From positions 1 through 15,186 of the forward strand of contig JAAZBR010000225.1 of assembly GCA_012513735.1 (NCBI GenBank): a stretch of DNA of 15,186 bases. Reading direction: 5' to 3'. Position 1 is the first letter of the stretch. Every line of letters begins with the position of its first letter. The stretch is from Clostridiales bacterium. GTDB taxonomy: Bacteria > Bacillota > Clostridia > Christensenellales > Aristaeellaceae. A program made the position numbers and the translations under genes. Positions 1 to 7,865 of the stretch are shown in pieces. Under the pieces are notes generated by a model. The model saw only the letters and a list, made by a program, of their open reading frames with translations. It had not been told where the DNA came from and searched no databases.

Positions 1-1477
1 CCAGCTCCAGCTTTTGCAAATCCAGGCTCATCTGAATGACCGCCAGGGGGTTGCGCAGCTCGTGGGACAGCACGCTGATAAAATGGTCCTTGTTGCGGTC
101 CTCCTCCTTGAGTTCCTCCACCAGCGCCTTTGCCTTTTGCTCGCTTTCCACCAGGGCGGTATGAACCTTCCAATGCTCCATCATATCCGCCACCTGCCGG
201 GACAGCAGGTCCAGCATCCGCAGTTCCCGCTGGCTGAAATGGTGCGCCTGTTTGTACTGGGTGGACAAAATGCCCAGCAGGTGACCGGTGCTGCTGAGCA
301 GGGGCGTGGATTGAACGCTGACGAAACCTTCCTGCTGAAACAACAGACCGTTTTCCCCGCTGAAGTGCGGGCTGCGGGTGATGTCTTCCTCGATGAATCG
401 GACCTTCTCCTCCATCACCTGACGGCATACGGTCTTATGATTGCTGTGCCGTTCACAGCTTTGCAGAAACGCCGGGGAGTATCCGGCATGGGCAATGATT
501 TGCAGCCTGTCTCCCTCCGGTTCAACCATCTTGATATGGCCGCAGTCCGCGCCGGTGAGGCGGATGGCGGTGCCCAGAATCGCCTGGTACACTTCGTTGT
601 GGTTGGTTTCGGTGATCAAGCGGAAGCTTATGTCATGCAGGGATTTGAGCGCGTCACATTCGTCTGCCAGGTCACGGCTGACCGCCTTCAGCTCTTCCTG
701 GGCCAGCCTGTCCTGGGTGATATCCCGGCAGATGGTGAGCAGGTAGATTGCTTCCCCCTTTTCATCGCGCAGGATGGTTTTGCGGTCGCTGAACCAGCGG
801 TAATCGCCGGTTTTCACCTTCCAGCGATACTTTATATGAAAGTGGGTTTCCCGGGAGGAGAGCGCTTTTTTCTGCTCTTCGAACAGAAAACGGTCCTCAG
901 GATGAACGGCTTCCAGGAGTTCCTCCTGGGACATCCGGTGCAATTCCTCCTGGGTATACCCTGTCATTTTGGCTTGAGCGGGATTGAAGAGGAGATACCG
1001 GCCAGACCTGAGATCCAGCATCCGGATGCCGTCCTGAGAGCTGCCCAGGATGAGGTGCATGAGCTCATCACCCTCATGCAGCTGCTGCTCCAGCACCTTG
1101 CGCCTGGTGACATCCGTACTGACAATGGCAAGCTTGTTTCCCCCCAGAGGAATGGCCAGCACACTGTACCAGGACTTGGTGGAACCATTGTACATCTCAA
1201 AGGTATCCGACTTTCCGGATTGCGCGATCTCTCCATATTTGAGGAACCATTCCGGCTCAACATCGGGAAAGAAATCCGTCACCTTTTTGCCGATGATTTC
1301 TTCCCTGGAACGCCCTATGCTGTCTGCGAAGACCGCGTTGCAATCCAAAAACCGGAAATCCACAGACACACCCCTGTGATCGGTGAGGATTTGCGCAACC
1401 TGTATCCCTCCGGAGATATGATCCAGAATCTGCCGATGAAAATCATTGCTTTGAAACAAGCTATTATCGCTCTTCAT
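1..1477 (-). CDS. Sensor histidine kinase, PAS-PAS-GAF-HisKA (partial, C-terminus beyond left edge)
   Basis: The minus strand is open from ATG at 1477 to base 1, giving 492 residues. A PAS-like domain covers about residues 14-127. A second PAS domain, with a PAC-like tail (KYRWKVKTGDYRWF, ICRDITQDR), covers about 138-258. A GAF domain covers about 276-434, followed by a charged helical linker (436-462). The HisKA H-box FISVLSHELRNPLAV contains the probable phospho-acceptor His472 (codon at 64-62). The ATP-binding HATPase domain must lie beyond the window. No transmembrane segment is visible, so this looks like a cytoplasmic sensor that autophosphorylates and passes phosphate to a response regulator not seen here. 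The start is chosen for the upstream AGAGGG site, 8 bases away; an in-frame ATG 15 codons upstream (1522) has no good ribosome binding site. The ligand is unknown. It is divergent from the LRR gene. Confidence 0.9.
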   Translation of the reverse strand, partial: MKSDNSLFQSNDFHRQILDHISGGIQVAQILTDHRGVSVDFRFLDCNAVFADSIGRSREEIIGKKVTDFFPDVEPEWFLKYGEIAQSGKSDTFEMYNGSTKSWYSVLAIPLGGNKLAIVSTDVTRRKVLEQQLHEGDELMHLILGSSQDGIRMLDLRSGRYLLFNPAQAKMTGYTQEELHRMSQEELLEAVHPEDRFLFEEQKKALSSRETHFHIKYRWKVKTGDYRWFSDRKTILRDEKGEAIYLLTICRDITQDRLAQEELKAVSRDLADECDALKSLHDISFRLITETNHNEVYQAILGTAIRLTGADCGHIKMVEPEGDRLQIIAHAGYSPAFLQSCERHSNHKTVCRQVMEEKVRFIEEDITRSPHFSGENGLLFQQEGFVSVQSTPLLSSTGHLLGILSTQYKQAHHFSQRELRMLDLLSRQVADMMEHWKVHTALVESEQKAKALVEELKEEDRNKDHFISVLSHELRNPLAVIQMSLDLQKLEL

Positions 1478-1592
1478 TGATGATGCCCTCTTGATGAGCG
1501 CCTTGTCCCTTGTGTGTTGCATACAGGCAGGAAGTGAACGTACAATGCGGTTTTTCGGTCCTTCTGAAAAGCGAAACGTATCCCTTTTTTCC

Positions 1593-1621
1593 ATTGTAAC
1601 ATGAAGGAAAGGATGTGTAAA
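1593..1621 (-). promoter_or_regulatory. Probable sigma-A promoter of the histidine kinase gene
   Basis: Read on the minus strand, TTTACA (1621-1616) and TACAAT (1598-1593) are separated by exactly 17 bases, each one mismatch from consensus. A TG dinucleotide one base upstream of the -10 makes it an extended -10 element. Transcription would begin near 1586, leaving a 5' untranslated region of about 110 bases before the ATG at 1477. The promoter is called from sequence match only. Confidence 0.6.
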
Positions 1622-1639
1622 TGAGCAGATGAGGGGACA

Positions 1640-1676
1640 GCCCGAAGGTTGCCATCGGCCTGTGAATCCTTCGGGC
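1640..1676. repeat. Inverted repeat between divergent promoters, possible operator
   Basis: GCCCGAAGG (1640-1648) is perfectly complementary to CCTTCGGGC (1668-1676), a 9-bp arm with a 19-base centre. It lies in the gap between the -35 box of the kinase promoter (1616-1621) and the -35 box of the LRR promoter (1682-1687). There is no T-run on either side, so it does not look like a terminator. Its position fits a regulator site controlling one or both genes, which is an inference. Confidence 0.4.
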
Positions 1677-1681
1677 AAGTA

Positions 1682-1710
1682 TTGCAAGTTGGGCGCAGGT
1701 GGATTACAAT
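1682..1710 (+). promoter_or_regulatory. Probable sigma-A promoter of the LRR protein gene
   Basis: TTGCAA (1682-1687) and TACAAT (1705-1710) are separated by 17 bases. The -10 matches consensus at 5 of 6 positions and the -35 at 4 of 6. Transcription would begin near 1717, giving a leader of about 35 bases with a GAAGGGGG ribosome binding site before the ATG at 1751. This also argues against the longer reading frame opening at 1649, because that start would lie upstream of the transcription start. Confidence 0.55.
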
Positions 1711-1750
1711 AAATGACAAAAGTATGAAATTTGTCGAAGGGGGATCGGGT

Positions 1751-3100
1751 ATGAGAAAATGGTTTGTCCTGCTAATCGCGCTGGCGCTTGCTTTGGCGGT
1801 AACGGCATCCGGAGCCGCGGAGAGGGCGCAGCTGACCCCGGCATCTTTGGTCAGCGGAGATTTCCAGTACACCCTGGGGGAGGACGGCACAGCGACCCTG
1901 ACAGGCTGGAATCAGGATGCGGACGTGGACGAACTGGACATCCCCTCCCAGCTGGACGGACACCCGGTGACCGGCATTGGAGAAAACGTATTCAGCTACC
2001 GCCCCGATTTGACCAGGGTGACGATCCCTCAGGGCGTGGTGCGCATCGGCGAGTATGCCTTCACCGGCTGCGAGGCTCTGGCCAACGTGACTCTTCCCGA
2101 GGGCCTGGTGAGCATAGAAAGCAATGCCTTCTCCGGCTGTGAGGAACTGACCGGCCTGACGATCCCCTCCAGCGTGGAAAGCATCGGCGACTATGCCTTC
2201 TCCGGCTGCGAGGAGCTGACCGCCGTGACCCTCCCCGCCGGCCTGACCGCCATGGGCGTCAACCCCTTTGCCTATTGCTCCAACCTGACGGAGATTGTTG
2301 TTGCGGCAGATCACCCCACCCTTGCTGTGGCGGGCGGCGCGCTGTACAGCAAGGCCGACAGCAGGCTGGTGTGCTTCCCCTCGGGCAGCAGGCAAAGGGA
2401 GTATCAGATTCCCGGTGACATTGCCATTATCGGAGAAAGCGCGTTTGCGGGCTGCGAGACACTGCTGGCCGTGACCATCCCGGAAAGCGTGGAGACCATC
2501 GGGGAGAACGCCTTTTATGGCTGCCAGGGCCTGGTGGGCCTCTCCATCCCCCCACGTGTGACGGCCATCCCCGACGGCGCGTTTTATGGCTGCGAGGGGC
2601 TGACCGGCATGACCATTCCCCCCAGCGTTGTGAGTATCGGAGCCTATGCCTTTGGCGAATGCGAGGGACTGACCGGCGTGGTGATCCCCCAAAGCGTGAC
2701 CAGCATTGGCGAGAAAGCCTTTACGGGCTGCGAGAAGCTGACCGGTATCACCCTTCCCCAGGGCATCCCCGCCATCCCGGACCATCTGTTTGACGGCTGC
2801 GAAGCGCTGATCGCCGTGACGATTCCCGCCGGCGTGACGAGCATCGGAACCTATGCGTTTTCGGACTGCGAGACTCTGACCGCCGTGACGATCCCAGAGG
2901 GCGTGGAGAGCATTGCCGACTATGCCTTCCAGGGCTGTGAGAGGCTGACCGCCGCGACGATTCCTGCCAGCGTTGTGAGCATGGGGGAAGGCGTCTTTGA
3001 GGACTGCGACCCGGATTTCCATATGGTTGCCCCGGAAGGGTCTTACGCCGCAGAGTATGCGATGGAGAACGGGATTCCCTGGGGGGAAGAGGGATGGTAA
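1751..3100 (+). CDS. Secreted BspA-like leucine-rich-repeat protein
   Basis: 449 residues. The N-terminus MRKWFVLLIALALALAV is a typical Sec signal peptide with likely cleavage around residues 20-24 (ASGAAE). Residues about 80-420 hold 14 units of the LRR_5/BspA type, spaced about 23 residues, with the pattern AFxGCExLTxVTIPxxVxSIG. A non-repeat insertion at about 182-226 splits them. Nearly every unit carries a Cys in the GC position. The protein ends in IPWGEEGW with no LPXTG sorting motif, transmembrane anchor or dockerin visible, so it is probably released or held non-covalently. BspA-family proteins often act in adhesion or matrix binding, but the ligand here is unknown. The start is chosen because it combines a GAAGGGGG ribosome binding site and a signal peptide; a frame open upstream to 1649 would bury the signal peptide. 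It is a single-gene unit with its own promoter and terminator. Confidence 0.88.
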   Translation: MRKWFVLLIALALALAVTASGAAERAQLTPASLVSGDFQYTLGEDGTATLTGWNQDADVDELDIPSQLDGHPVTGIGENVFSYRPDLTRVTIPQGVVRIGEYAFTGCEALANVTLPEGLVSIESNAFSGCEELTGLTIPSSVESIGDYAFSGCEELTAVTLPAGLTAMGVNPFAYCSNLTEIVVAADHPTLAVAGGALYSKADSRLVCFPSGSRQREYQIPGDIAIIGESAFAGCETLLAVTIPESVETIGENAFYGCQGLVGLSIPPRVTAIPDGAFYGCEGLTGMTIPPSVVSIGAYAFGECEGLTGVVIPQSVTSIGEKAFTGCEKLTGITLPQGIPAIPDHLFDGCEALIAVTIPAGVTSIGTYAFSDCETLTAVTIPEGVESIADYAFQGCERLTAATIPASVVSMGEGVFEDCDPDFHMVAPEGSYAAEYAMENGIPWGEEGW

Positions 3101-3178
3101 GGGGAAGAAGGAGGACCACCGGATGGGACTGTGGGGTGAGGTGTGAATAGATTTAGTGTTCAAGGTTTATGATTTAAG

Positions 3179-3206
3179 AAAGCCGCTCCTTGGGGGGCGG
3201 CTTTTT
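3179..3206 (+). terminator. Rho-independent terminator after the LRR gene
   Basis: AAAGCCGC (3179-3186) pairs perfectly with GCGGCTTT (3197-3204) across a 10-base loop, and the right arm runs into a five-T tract (3202-3206). It lies 78 bases after the LRR stop codon and about 120 bases before the cas promoter, so it should insulate the cas operon from upstream transcription. Confidence 0.85.
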
Positions 3207-3329
3207 GGGTGTAACGGGGTTGTAAGAAACGTTTATAGACCTTCTGTCGCTAGACGAATATAAGCAATTTCTTATTGGTTCGTAATGTTTAATTTCTTTA
3301 ATGGGGTGTGGAAGGCGCAAGCGGAAAAG

Positions 3330-3358
3330 TTGACATGAGGAATGAATGTTTGTATACT
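3330..3358 (+). promoter_or_regulatory. cas operon promoter
   Basis: A perfect TTGACA -35 box (3330-3335), a 17-base spacer and a TATACT -10 box (3353-3358; 5 of 6 matches) lie 67 bases upstream of the cas3 start codon. Transcription would begin near 3365 and give a leader of about 60 bases. The leader holds a small hairpin, CTGCT-GACA-AGCAG (3394-3407), just before the cas3 ribosome binding site. No second promoter is obvious inside the operon. The rest of 3207-3329 is AT-rich and holds only a weak ATAAG/CTTAT inverted repeat at 3260-3275. Confidence 0.75.
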
Positions 3359-3424
3359 ATAAAATAGTTTTCAACATTATTTGATATTCCTTTCTGCTGA
3401 CAAGCAGCGCGTGAGGTCGTATAA

Positions 3425-6196
3425 ATGAAGAAAATGTCACTTTCTGCGCAGGCTCTATGGGCAAAAAAATCCAAAAAGGGAGAAATGCTTTGGCTTCCAT
3501 TGACCCAGCACCTGACCGACAGTGCAGGCATCGCCAAAAAGCTGTGGAACCGATGGTTGTCCCCAGGGGCGCAAAAGGCCATTGAAACGGGTCTTTCCGC
3601 ACCGGAGGAGGCATGTGCTCTGCTTGTTTTTCTGGCGGCAGCTCATGATATTGGGAAGGCAACCCCGGTTTTTCAGGCAAAGCATGCCTTTCCACCCAAT
3701 GAATTGGATCAATGGATTTCAGAAAATTTGTCATACGCCGGCTTGCCTATGAAACCATATGAAGAGTTTTTAGGCAGGGAGAGGACGCCCCATGCCCTGG
3801 CAACCTATCAGCTGCTGGTGCGGGACGGGTGCCACAGAAATGTGGCGGTGATCCTGGGTGCCCATCACGGGAAGCCGCCGGATAAAATCACAGTAATGGA
3901 CTGCACCATTCAGGCCTATGCGGACCATTATCATATGGAGGAAGCCGGTCGGGAGACATGGACAGCTGCACAAAGGGAACTGATTGCTTTTGCCCTTGAT
4001 TTGGCTGGTTTTGCAAGCCTCTCCGAATTACCCGTACCCTCCATGACAGCGCAGGTGCTCCTCAGCGGGCTGGTGGTGATGGCGGACTGGATCGCCAGCA
4101 ATGAGCGCTATTTCCCATATTTTCGCCCGGAAGATACGCTTGCTGAATGCAGCGATGCACAACGTTTATCCATTGCATGGGACCGGCTGGACCTGCCCCC
4201 ATCCTCCTGGATCCCTGCAGGCTATACGCCAGATTTTCCTTTCTACAAAGAACGTTTTGGTTTTGCGGCTCCCAATGCGATGCAGGCTGACGTTCTTGAC
4301 GTGGTTGAAAACATATGTCAGCCCGGACTTCTTATACTGGAAGCACCCATGGGGATGGGCAAGACGGAAGCGGCACTGGCTGCCGCCGAAATGTTCGCTG
4401 CTGCATCCGGACGTACAGGCGTGTTTTTTGCACTACCCACCCAAGCCACTTCCAACGCTATATTTCCCCGTCTGCTGGACTGGACAAAGGGATTGGATTG
4501 TGGCGGCAGGTATTCGGTGAATTTGGCCCATGGCAAAGCGCAGTTTAATGACGACTTCCGGCATCTGTTTGAGGGCGGCGTCAACGTGGGCGGTGAGGAG
4601 GAAGATGCCGCTGTTGTCCAATGGTTCGAAGGGAGCAAAAAGTCATTGCTGGCCGACTTTGTGGTAGGCACTGTGGATCAGCTGCTGATGGCCGCGCTAA
4701 GGCAAAAGCACGTGATGCTAAGGCACCTGGGCCTTGGAAACAAGGTGGTGATTATCGATGAATGCCATGCCTATGATGCATATATGAGCTCTTACTTGGC
4801 AATGGCCCTGCGTTGGCTGGGAGCGTATCGGGTGCCGGTGATCGTACTTTCTGCCACCTTGCCCACAGAGAAGCGCAGAATGCTGATGGAGGCATATCTG
4901 GACCGGCAATTTTTGCATAAGATCTCCGGCGATCTCCTGGCACAGGCGCAGAACACAATGCCCTCTGTTCCCGAATGGGTGGATAACCAGGGCTATCCGG
5001 TGATCACCTGGTCCGATGGTGAGAAGGTAGGGCAGCATGTAGTAAGCGACGGTGGCCCACAGCGGGAGGTTTCCATTCAATACATTGAGGAGAGTGTACT
5101 GGGGGAAAGGCTGCAGGAGCTTCTTTCACGCGGAGGCTGTGCGGGTGTGATGGTCAACACAGTGCGCCGGGCACAGGATAAAGCAGAAGAACTCCGTGCC
5201 ATTTTTGGGAAGGAAGCTGTGACCCTTGTGCATGCACAATTTCTGACTCCGGAAAGAGCGGAAGCGGAGAAGGAACTGCTCCAGCATCTGGGAAAGCACA
5301 GCGGGAACGAATGGCGTGTTGTTCCCCACATCGTAGTGGGCACCCAGGTTATTGAGCAATCATTGGATATCGATTTTGATGTGCTGATCACCGACCTGTG
5401 CCCTATGGATCTGCTTTTGCAGCGTATTGGTCGGCTGCACCGACACACAAGGAAAAGACCCCCAAGGCTGCATACGGCCACATGTCATGTACTCGGCGCG
5501 CTTGAGGAGGAGTTTCAAAAAGGCTCTGAGGCTGTCTATGGCAGATACCTGCTTATGCGTGCCCGGGCGCTGCTGCCTGATTCGATGATCATGCCCCGGG
5601 ACATTCCCACACTTGTACAGGCTGCCTATAACGAAAGGGTACCCCTACCCATCCAGCCCGAGGCATACGGGGAGGCCCTGGAGGAGTATCACCGAATGGT
5701 GGCGGACAAGGAATCACGGGCATCCACCTTTCGGGTGGATGCTCCCAGTGCCTCTCCCCGTGTTGGCATGGTGGGTTGGCTGGATGCATCTGTCTCCGCA
5801 TCGGAGAAGCAGGGGGAAGCAACTGTTCGGGATGCCGATGCATCCATCGAGGTGTTGGTGATCCGCCAGAGGCAGGATGGCAGCCTGTGCTTTCTGCCAT
5901 GGGCAGAAGGAGGACAGGAATTGTCTGCCGGGGAAGCACCGGATCCAAAAACAGCCAAAGCCCTTGCTCGCCAAAGCCTGCGTCTGCCCCGGCTTTTGTG
6001 CGGGCCATGGGTCATCCGCCAGACCATAGAGGAACTGGAGCGCATCAACGGAACGCTTCTGCCCCGGTGGCAGGATTCCCCCTGGTTGAAGGGCCAGCTT
6101 TTCCTGATTCTGGATGAGGACTTTCAAGCCTGGCTGTGCGGGGTCAGACTAACGTACCGCAGCGAGACTGGATTGACTTGTGAAAAGGAGGATTGA
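3425..6196 (+). CDS. cas3: Cas3 HD nuclease-helicase, type I-E
   Basis: 923 residues, a normal length for a full HD-plus-helicase Cas3. Cascade recruits this enzyme to nick and then processively degrade target DNA in the 3'-5' direction using ATP. The N-terminal HD domain shows His29, the metal-binding pair His74-Asp75 (AAAHDIGKATP), the His147-His148 pair (GAHHGK) and the DWIASNE motif (221-227). The SF2 helicase shows Walker A APMGMGKT (307-314), the DEAD-box-like DECH (445-448), SAT (476-478), VVGTQVIEQSLDID (motif V, about 637-650) and QRIGRLHRH (motif VI, 666-674). The Cas3 C-terminal domain follows. All catalytic motifs look intact. The ATG at 3425 has a GAGG site (3413-3416) 8 bases upstream. 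It is the first gene of the operon, directly after the cas promoter. Confidence 0.97.
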   Translation: MKKMSLSAQALWAKKSKKGEMLWLPLTQHLTDSAGIAKKLWNRWLSPGAQKAIETGLSAPEEACALLVFLAAAHDIGKATPVFQAKHAFPPNELDQWISENLSYAGLPMKPYEEFLGRERTPHALATYQLLVRDGCHRNVAVILGAHHGKPPDKITVMDCTIQAYADHYHMEEAGRETWTAAQRELIAFALDLAGFASLSELPVPSMTAQVLLSGLVVMADWIASNERYFPYFRPEDTLAECSDAQRLSIAWDRLDLPPSSWIPAGYTPDFPFYKERFGFAAPNAMQADVLDVVENICQPGLLILEAPMGMGKTEAALAAAEMFAAASGRTGVFFALPTQATSNAIFPRLLDWTKGLDCGGRYSVNLAHGKAQFNDDFRHLFEGGVNVGGEEEDAAVVQWFEGSKKSLLADFVVGTVDQLLMAALRQKHVMLRHLGLGNKVVIIDECHAYDAYMSSYLAMALRWLGAYRVPVIVLSATLPTEKRRMLMEAYLDRQFLHKISGDLLAQAQNTMPSVPEWVDNQGYPVITWSDGEKVGQHVVSDGGPQREVSIQYIEESVLGERLQELLSRGGCAGVMVNTVRRAQDKAEELRAIFGKEAVTLVHAQFLTPERAEAEKELLQHLGKHSGNEWRVVPHIVVGTQVIEQSLDIDFDVLITDLCPMDLLLQRIGRLHRHTRKRPPRLHTATCHVLGALEEEFQKGSEAVYGRYLLMRARALLPDSMIMPRDIPTLVQAAYNERVPLPIQPEAYGEALEEYHRMVADKESRASTFRVDAPSASPRVGMVGWLDASVSASEKQGEATVRDADASIEVLVIRQRQDGSLCFLPWAEGGQELSAGEAPDPKTAKALARQSLRLPRLLCGPWVIRQTIEELERINGTLLPRWQDSPWLKGQLFLILDEDFQAWLCGVRLTYRSETGLTCEKED

Positions 6197-6209
6197 TGGA
6201 GCAGTGGAC

Positions 6210-7865
6210 ATGGAGTTTAACCTGCTAAGGGAACCCTGGCTTCCGGTCATGAGGCCGGATGGGGGAGTGGAGGAGGTATCAATGATCGATATTTTCCGCC
6301 GCGCTCCGTCTTTTGAACGTTTGGCGGGAGAGTTGCCTACCCAGGACGTGGCGGTCCTGCGGCTGCTGCTGGCTGTGCTGCACACAGTGTTTGCAAGGTA
6401 TGACCCAAAGGGAACATACGCACCGCTATATAAGGAAAACGGCATGCAGCCCAGATCGGAGGACGCGCTGGATCGATGGGAAACCCTGTGGAAGGGTGGA
6501 GTATTTCCCATGCCCGTGATCGAAAACTATTTGATGCAATTTGAAGACCGTTTTTGGCTGTTTCACCCGGAGCGCCCGTTCTATCAGGTTCCGGAGCTCA
6601 CCAAAGGCACCGAGTATACCGCAGCCAAGCTAAATGGTGAACTCTCGGAAAGCAGCAACAAAATACGCCTGTTTCCCCAGCGCACAGGCAGCAGCAAAAG
6701 CGGTCTGACCTATGGAGAAGCTGCCAGGTGGCTGCTGTATGTGAACGGGTTTGATGACACTTCAGCAAAACCAACCGTATCCGGCTTGGGAAGCCCTGGT
6801 GCGGGATGGCTTGGGAAACTGGGGCTAGTTACAGCCGTGGGCAGCAACCTGTTTGAAACGCTGATGCTCAACCTGGTGCTGCTCAAGGATGGTACATCCA
6901 TATGGGAACCCGAAGAACCTGTTTGGGAAGCAAAAACGGTAGTCACAACCGAGCGCCGACAGATTCCCATGCCAAACAACCCTTCCGCCCTGCTCACACT
7001 CCAATCCCGGCGGCTGAAGCTCAAGCAGGAGAGCGGACGGGTGACGGGTTATATGCTTCTTGGCGGTGACTTTTTCCCGAAGGAGAATGCGCTTGCCGAG
7101 CAGATGAGCGTTTGGAGGAATGCTGCGAAAAAGGAAAACGAACCACCCGTATACCTGCCCAAGCGACATGATACGGGCCGCCAACTCTGGCGGGATTTTT
7201 CCGCCCTGGCGGTTCAAACAGAAAAAGGTCAGCGTCCCGGCATTGTGAACTGGTTGGCTACCCTTGCCTATGAAGGGCTCATTCCCCGTTCTTTGGTCTG
7301 CTTCCAGGCATCTGCCATCCAGTATGGAGACAAGGATTTTTTTGTGGACAACGTATTCAGCGACTCGGTTTCTTTTAACGCGCAGCTGCTCAACGACCTG
7401 GACCAAAGTTGGACCAGCCGTATCCTGGACGCAATCTCTACCGCCGATCAGCTGGCGGAGCAGGTGGGGTGGCTGGCGCAAAACATTGCCAAGGCTGCTG
7501 GCAACACCAGCGAAAGCGGCTTTAAAGCCGTGCGGGACAGCACGAAGGAGCAGGCCTATTACCGGATGGATATTCCTTTCCGTCAGTGGCTGGAGAAAAT
7601 CAACCCGGAGTCCCAGCAGGGGGAAGTCAGCAAAAGCAGTGCAAGCAAAGAGTGGTGGGAAACAGCCCAGCGTATCGCTCGGGGGCTGGGCAGGGATATT
7701 GTGGCCCAGGCCGGAGCCAATGCCTTCGTAGGCCGGGAAATCAAGGAAAACCAAAAGGAACGATGGTATACTGCGCCGGAGGCGTACAACCGCTTTTTGT
7801 ATTGCACATCCACCGTCCACGCACTGCAAGCGACATCCAAGGGGGGGAAGAAAAATGGTCAATGA
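6210..7865 (+). CDS. cas8e: Cas8e (CasA/Cse1), Cascade large subunit
   Basis: 551 residues, slightly longer than the E. coli protein. The N-terminus MEFNLLREPWLPVMRPDGG is the family signature (FNLLxEPWIPV). Cas8e recognises the PAM, helps open the target duplex and recruits Cas3. The rest shows family-like blocks such as RLFPQRTGSSKSGLTYGEAARWLLYVNGFDDTSAKP (given only as a region near residues 150-185). The frame is open back to GTG at 6180, but ATG 6210 matches the family N-terminus and has GGAG (6198-6201) 8 bases upstream; GTG 6204, two codons earlier, is possible. A strong AAGGAGG lies at 6185-6191, inside the end of cas3, which suggests translational coupling. The gene starts 13 bases after the cas3 stop and overlaps cas11 by 11 bases. 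Confidence 0.93.
   Translation: MEFNLLREPWLPVMRPDGGVEEVSMIDIFRRAPSFERLAGELPTQDVAVLRLLLAVLHTVFARYDPKGTYAPLYKENGMQPRSEDALDRWETLWKGGVFPMPVIENYLMQFEDRFWLFHPERPFYQVPELTKGTEYTAAKLNGELSESSNKIRLFPQRTGSSKSGLTYGEAARWLLYVNGFDDTSAKPTVSGLGSPGAGWLGKLGLVTAVGSNLFETLMLNLVLLKDGTSIWEPEEPVWEAKTVVTTERRQIPMPNNPSALLTLQSRRLKLKQESGRVTGYMLLGGDFFPKENALAEQMSVWRNAAKKENEPPVYLPKRHDTGRQLWRDFSALAVQTEKGQRPGIVNWLATLAYEGLIPRSLVCFQASAIQYGDKDFFVDNVFSDSVSFNAQLLNDLDQSWTSRILDAISTADQLAEQVGWLAQNIAKAAGNTSESGFKAVRDSTKEQAYYRMDIPFRQWLEKINPESQQGEVSKSSASKEWWETAQRIARGLGRDIVAQAGANAFVGREIKENQKERWYTAPEAYNRFLYCTSTVHALQATSKGGKKNGQ

Noticed and set aside
14..1480. A 488-codon plus-strand open frame
   Set aside because: It is the antisense shadow of the histidine kinase. 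The minus strand gives recognisable PAS, GAF and HisKA domains and has a promoter and ribosome binding site; the plus-strand product resembles nothing.
1649..1750. Upstream extension of the LRR gene to ATG 1649
   Set aside because: It would bury the signal peptide 34 residues inside the protein, begin inside the inverted repeat and lie upstream of the probable transcription start. ATG 1751 has a strong ribosome binding site.
1772..3163. A 463-codon minus-strand open frame opposite the LRR gene
   Set aside because: Its repetitive product only mirrors the LRR repeat DNA; there is no start signal and the plus strand encodes a clear secreted protein.
3260..3275. ATAAG-CAATTT-CTTAT inverted repeat as an operator of the cas promoter
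   Set aside because: The arms are only five AT-rich bases and lie 55 bases upstream of the -35 box; this is easily chance.
3207..3424. A repeat-like element or small crRNA-like regulator in the cas promoter region
   Set aside because: I looked for the GTGATCC handle or the CCCCGCG stem there and saw neither.
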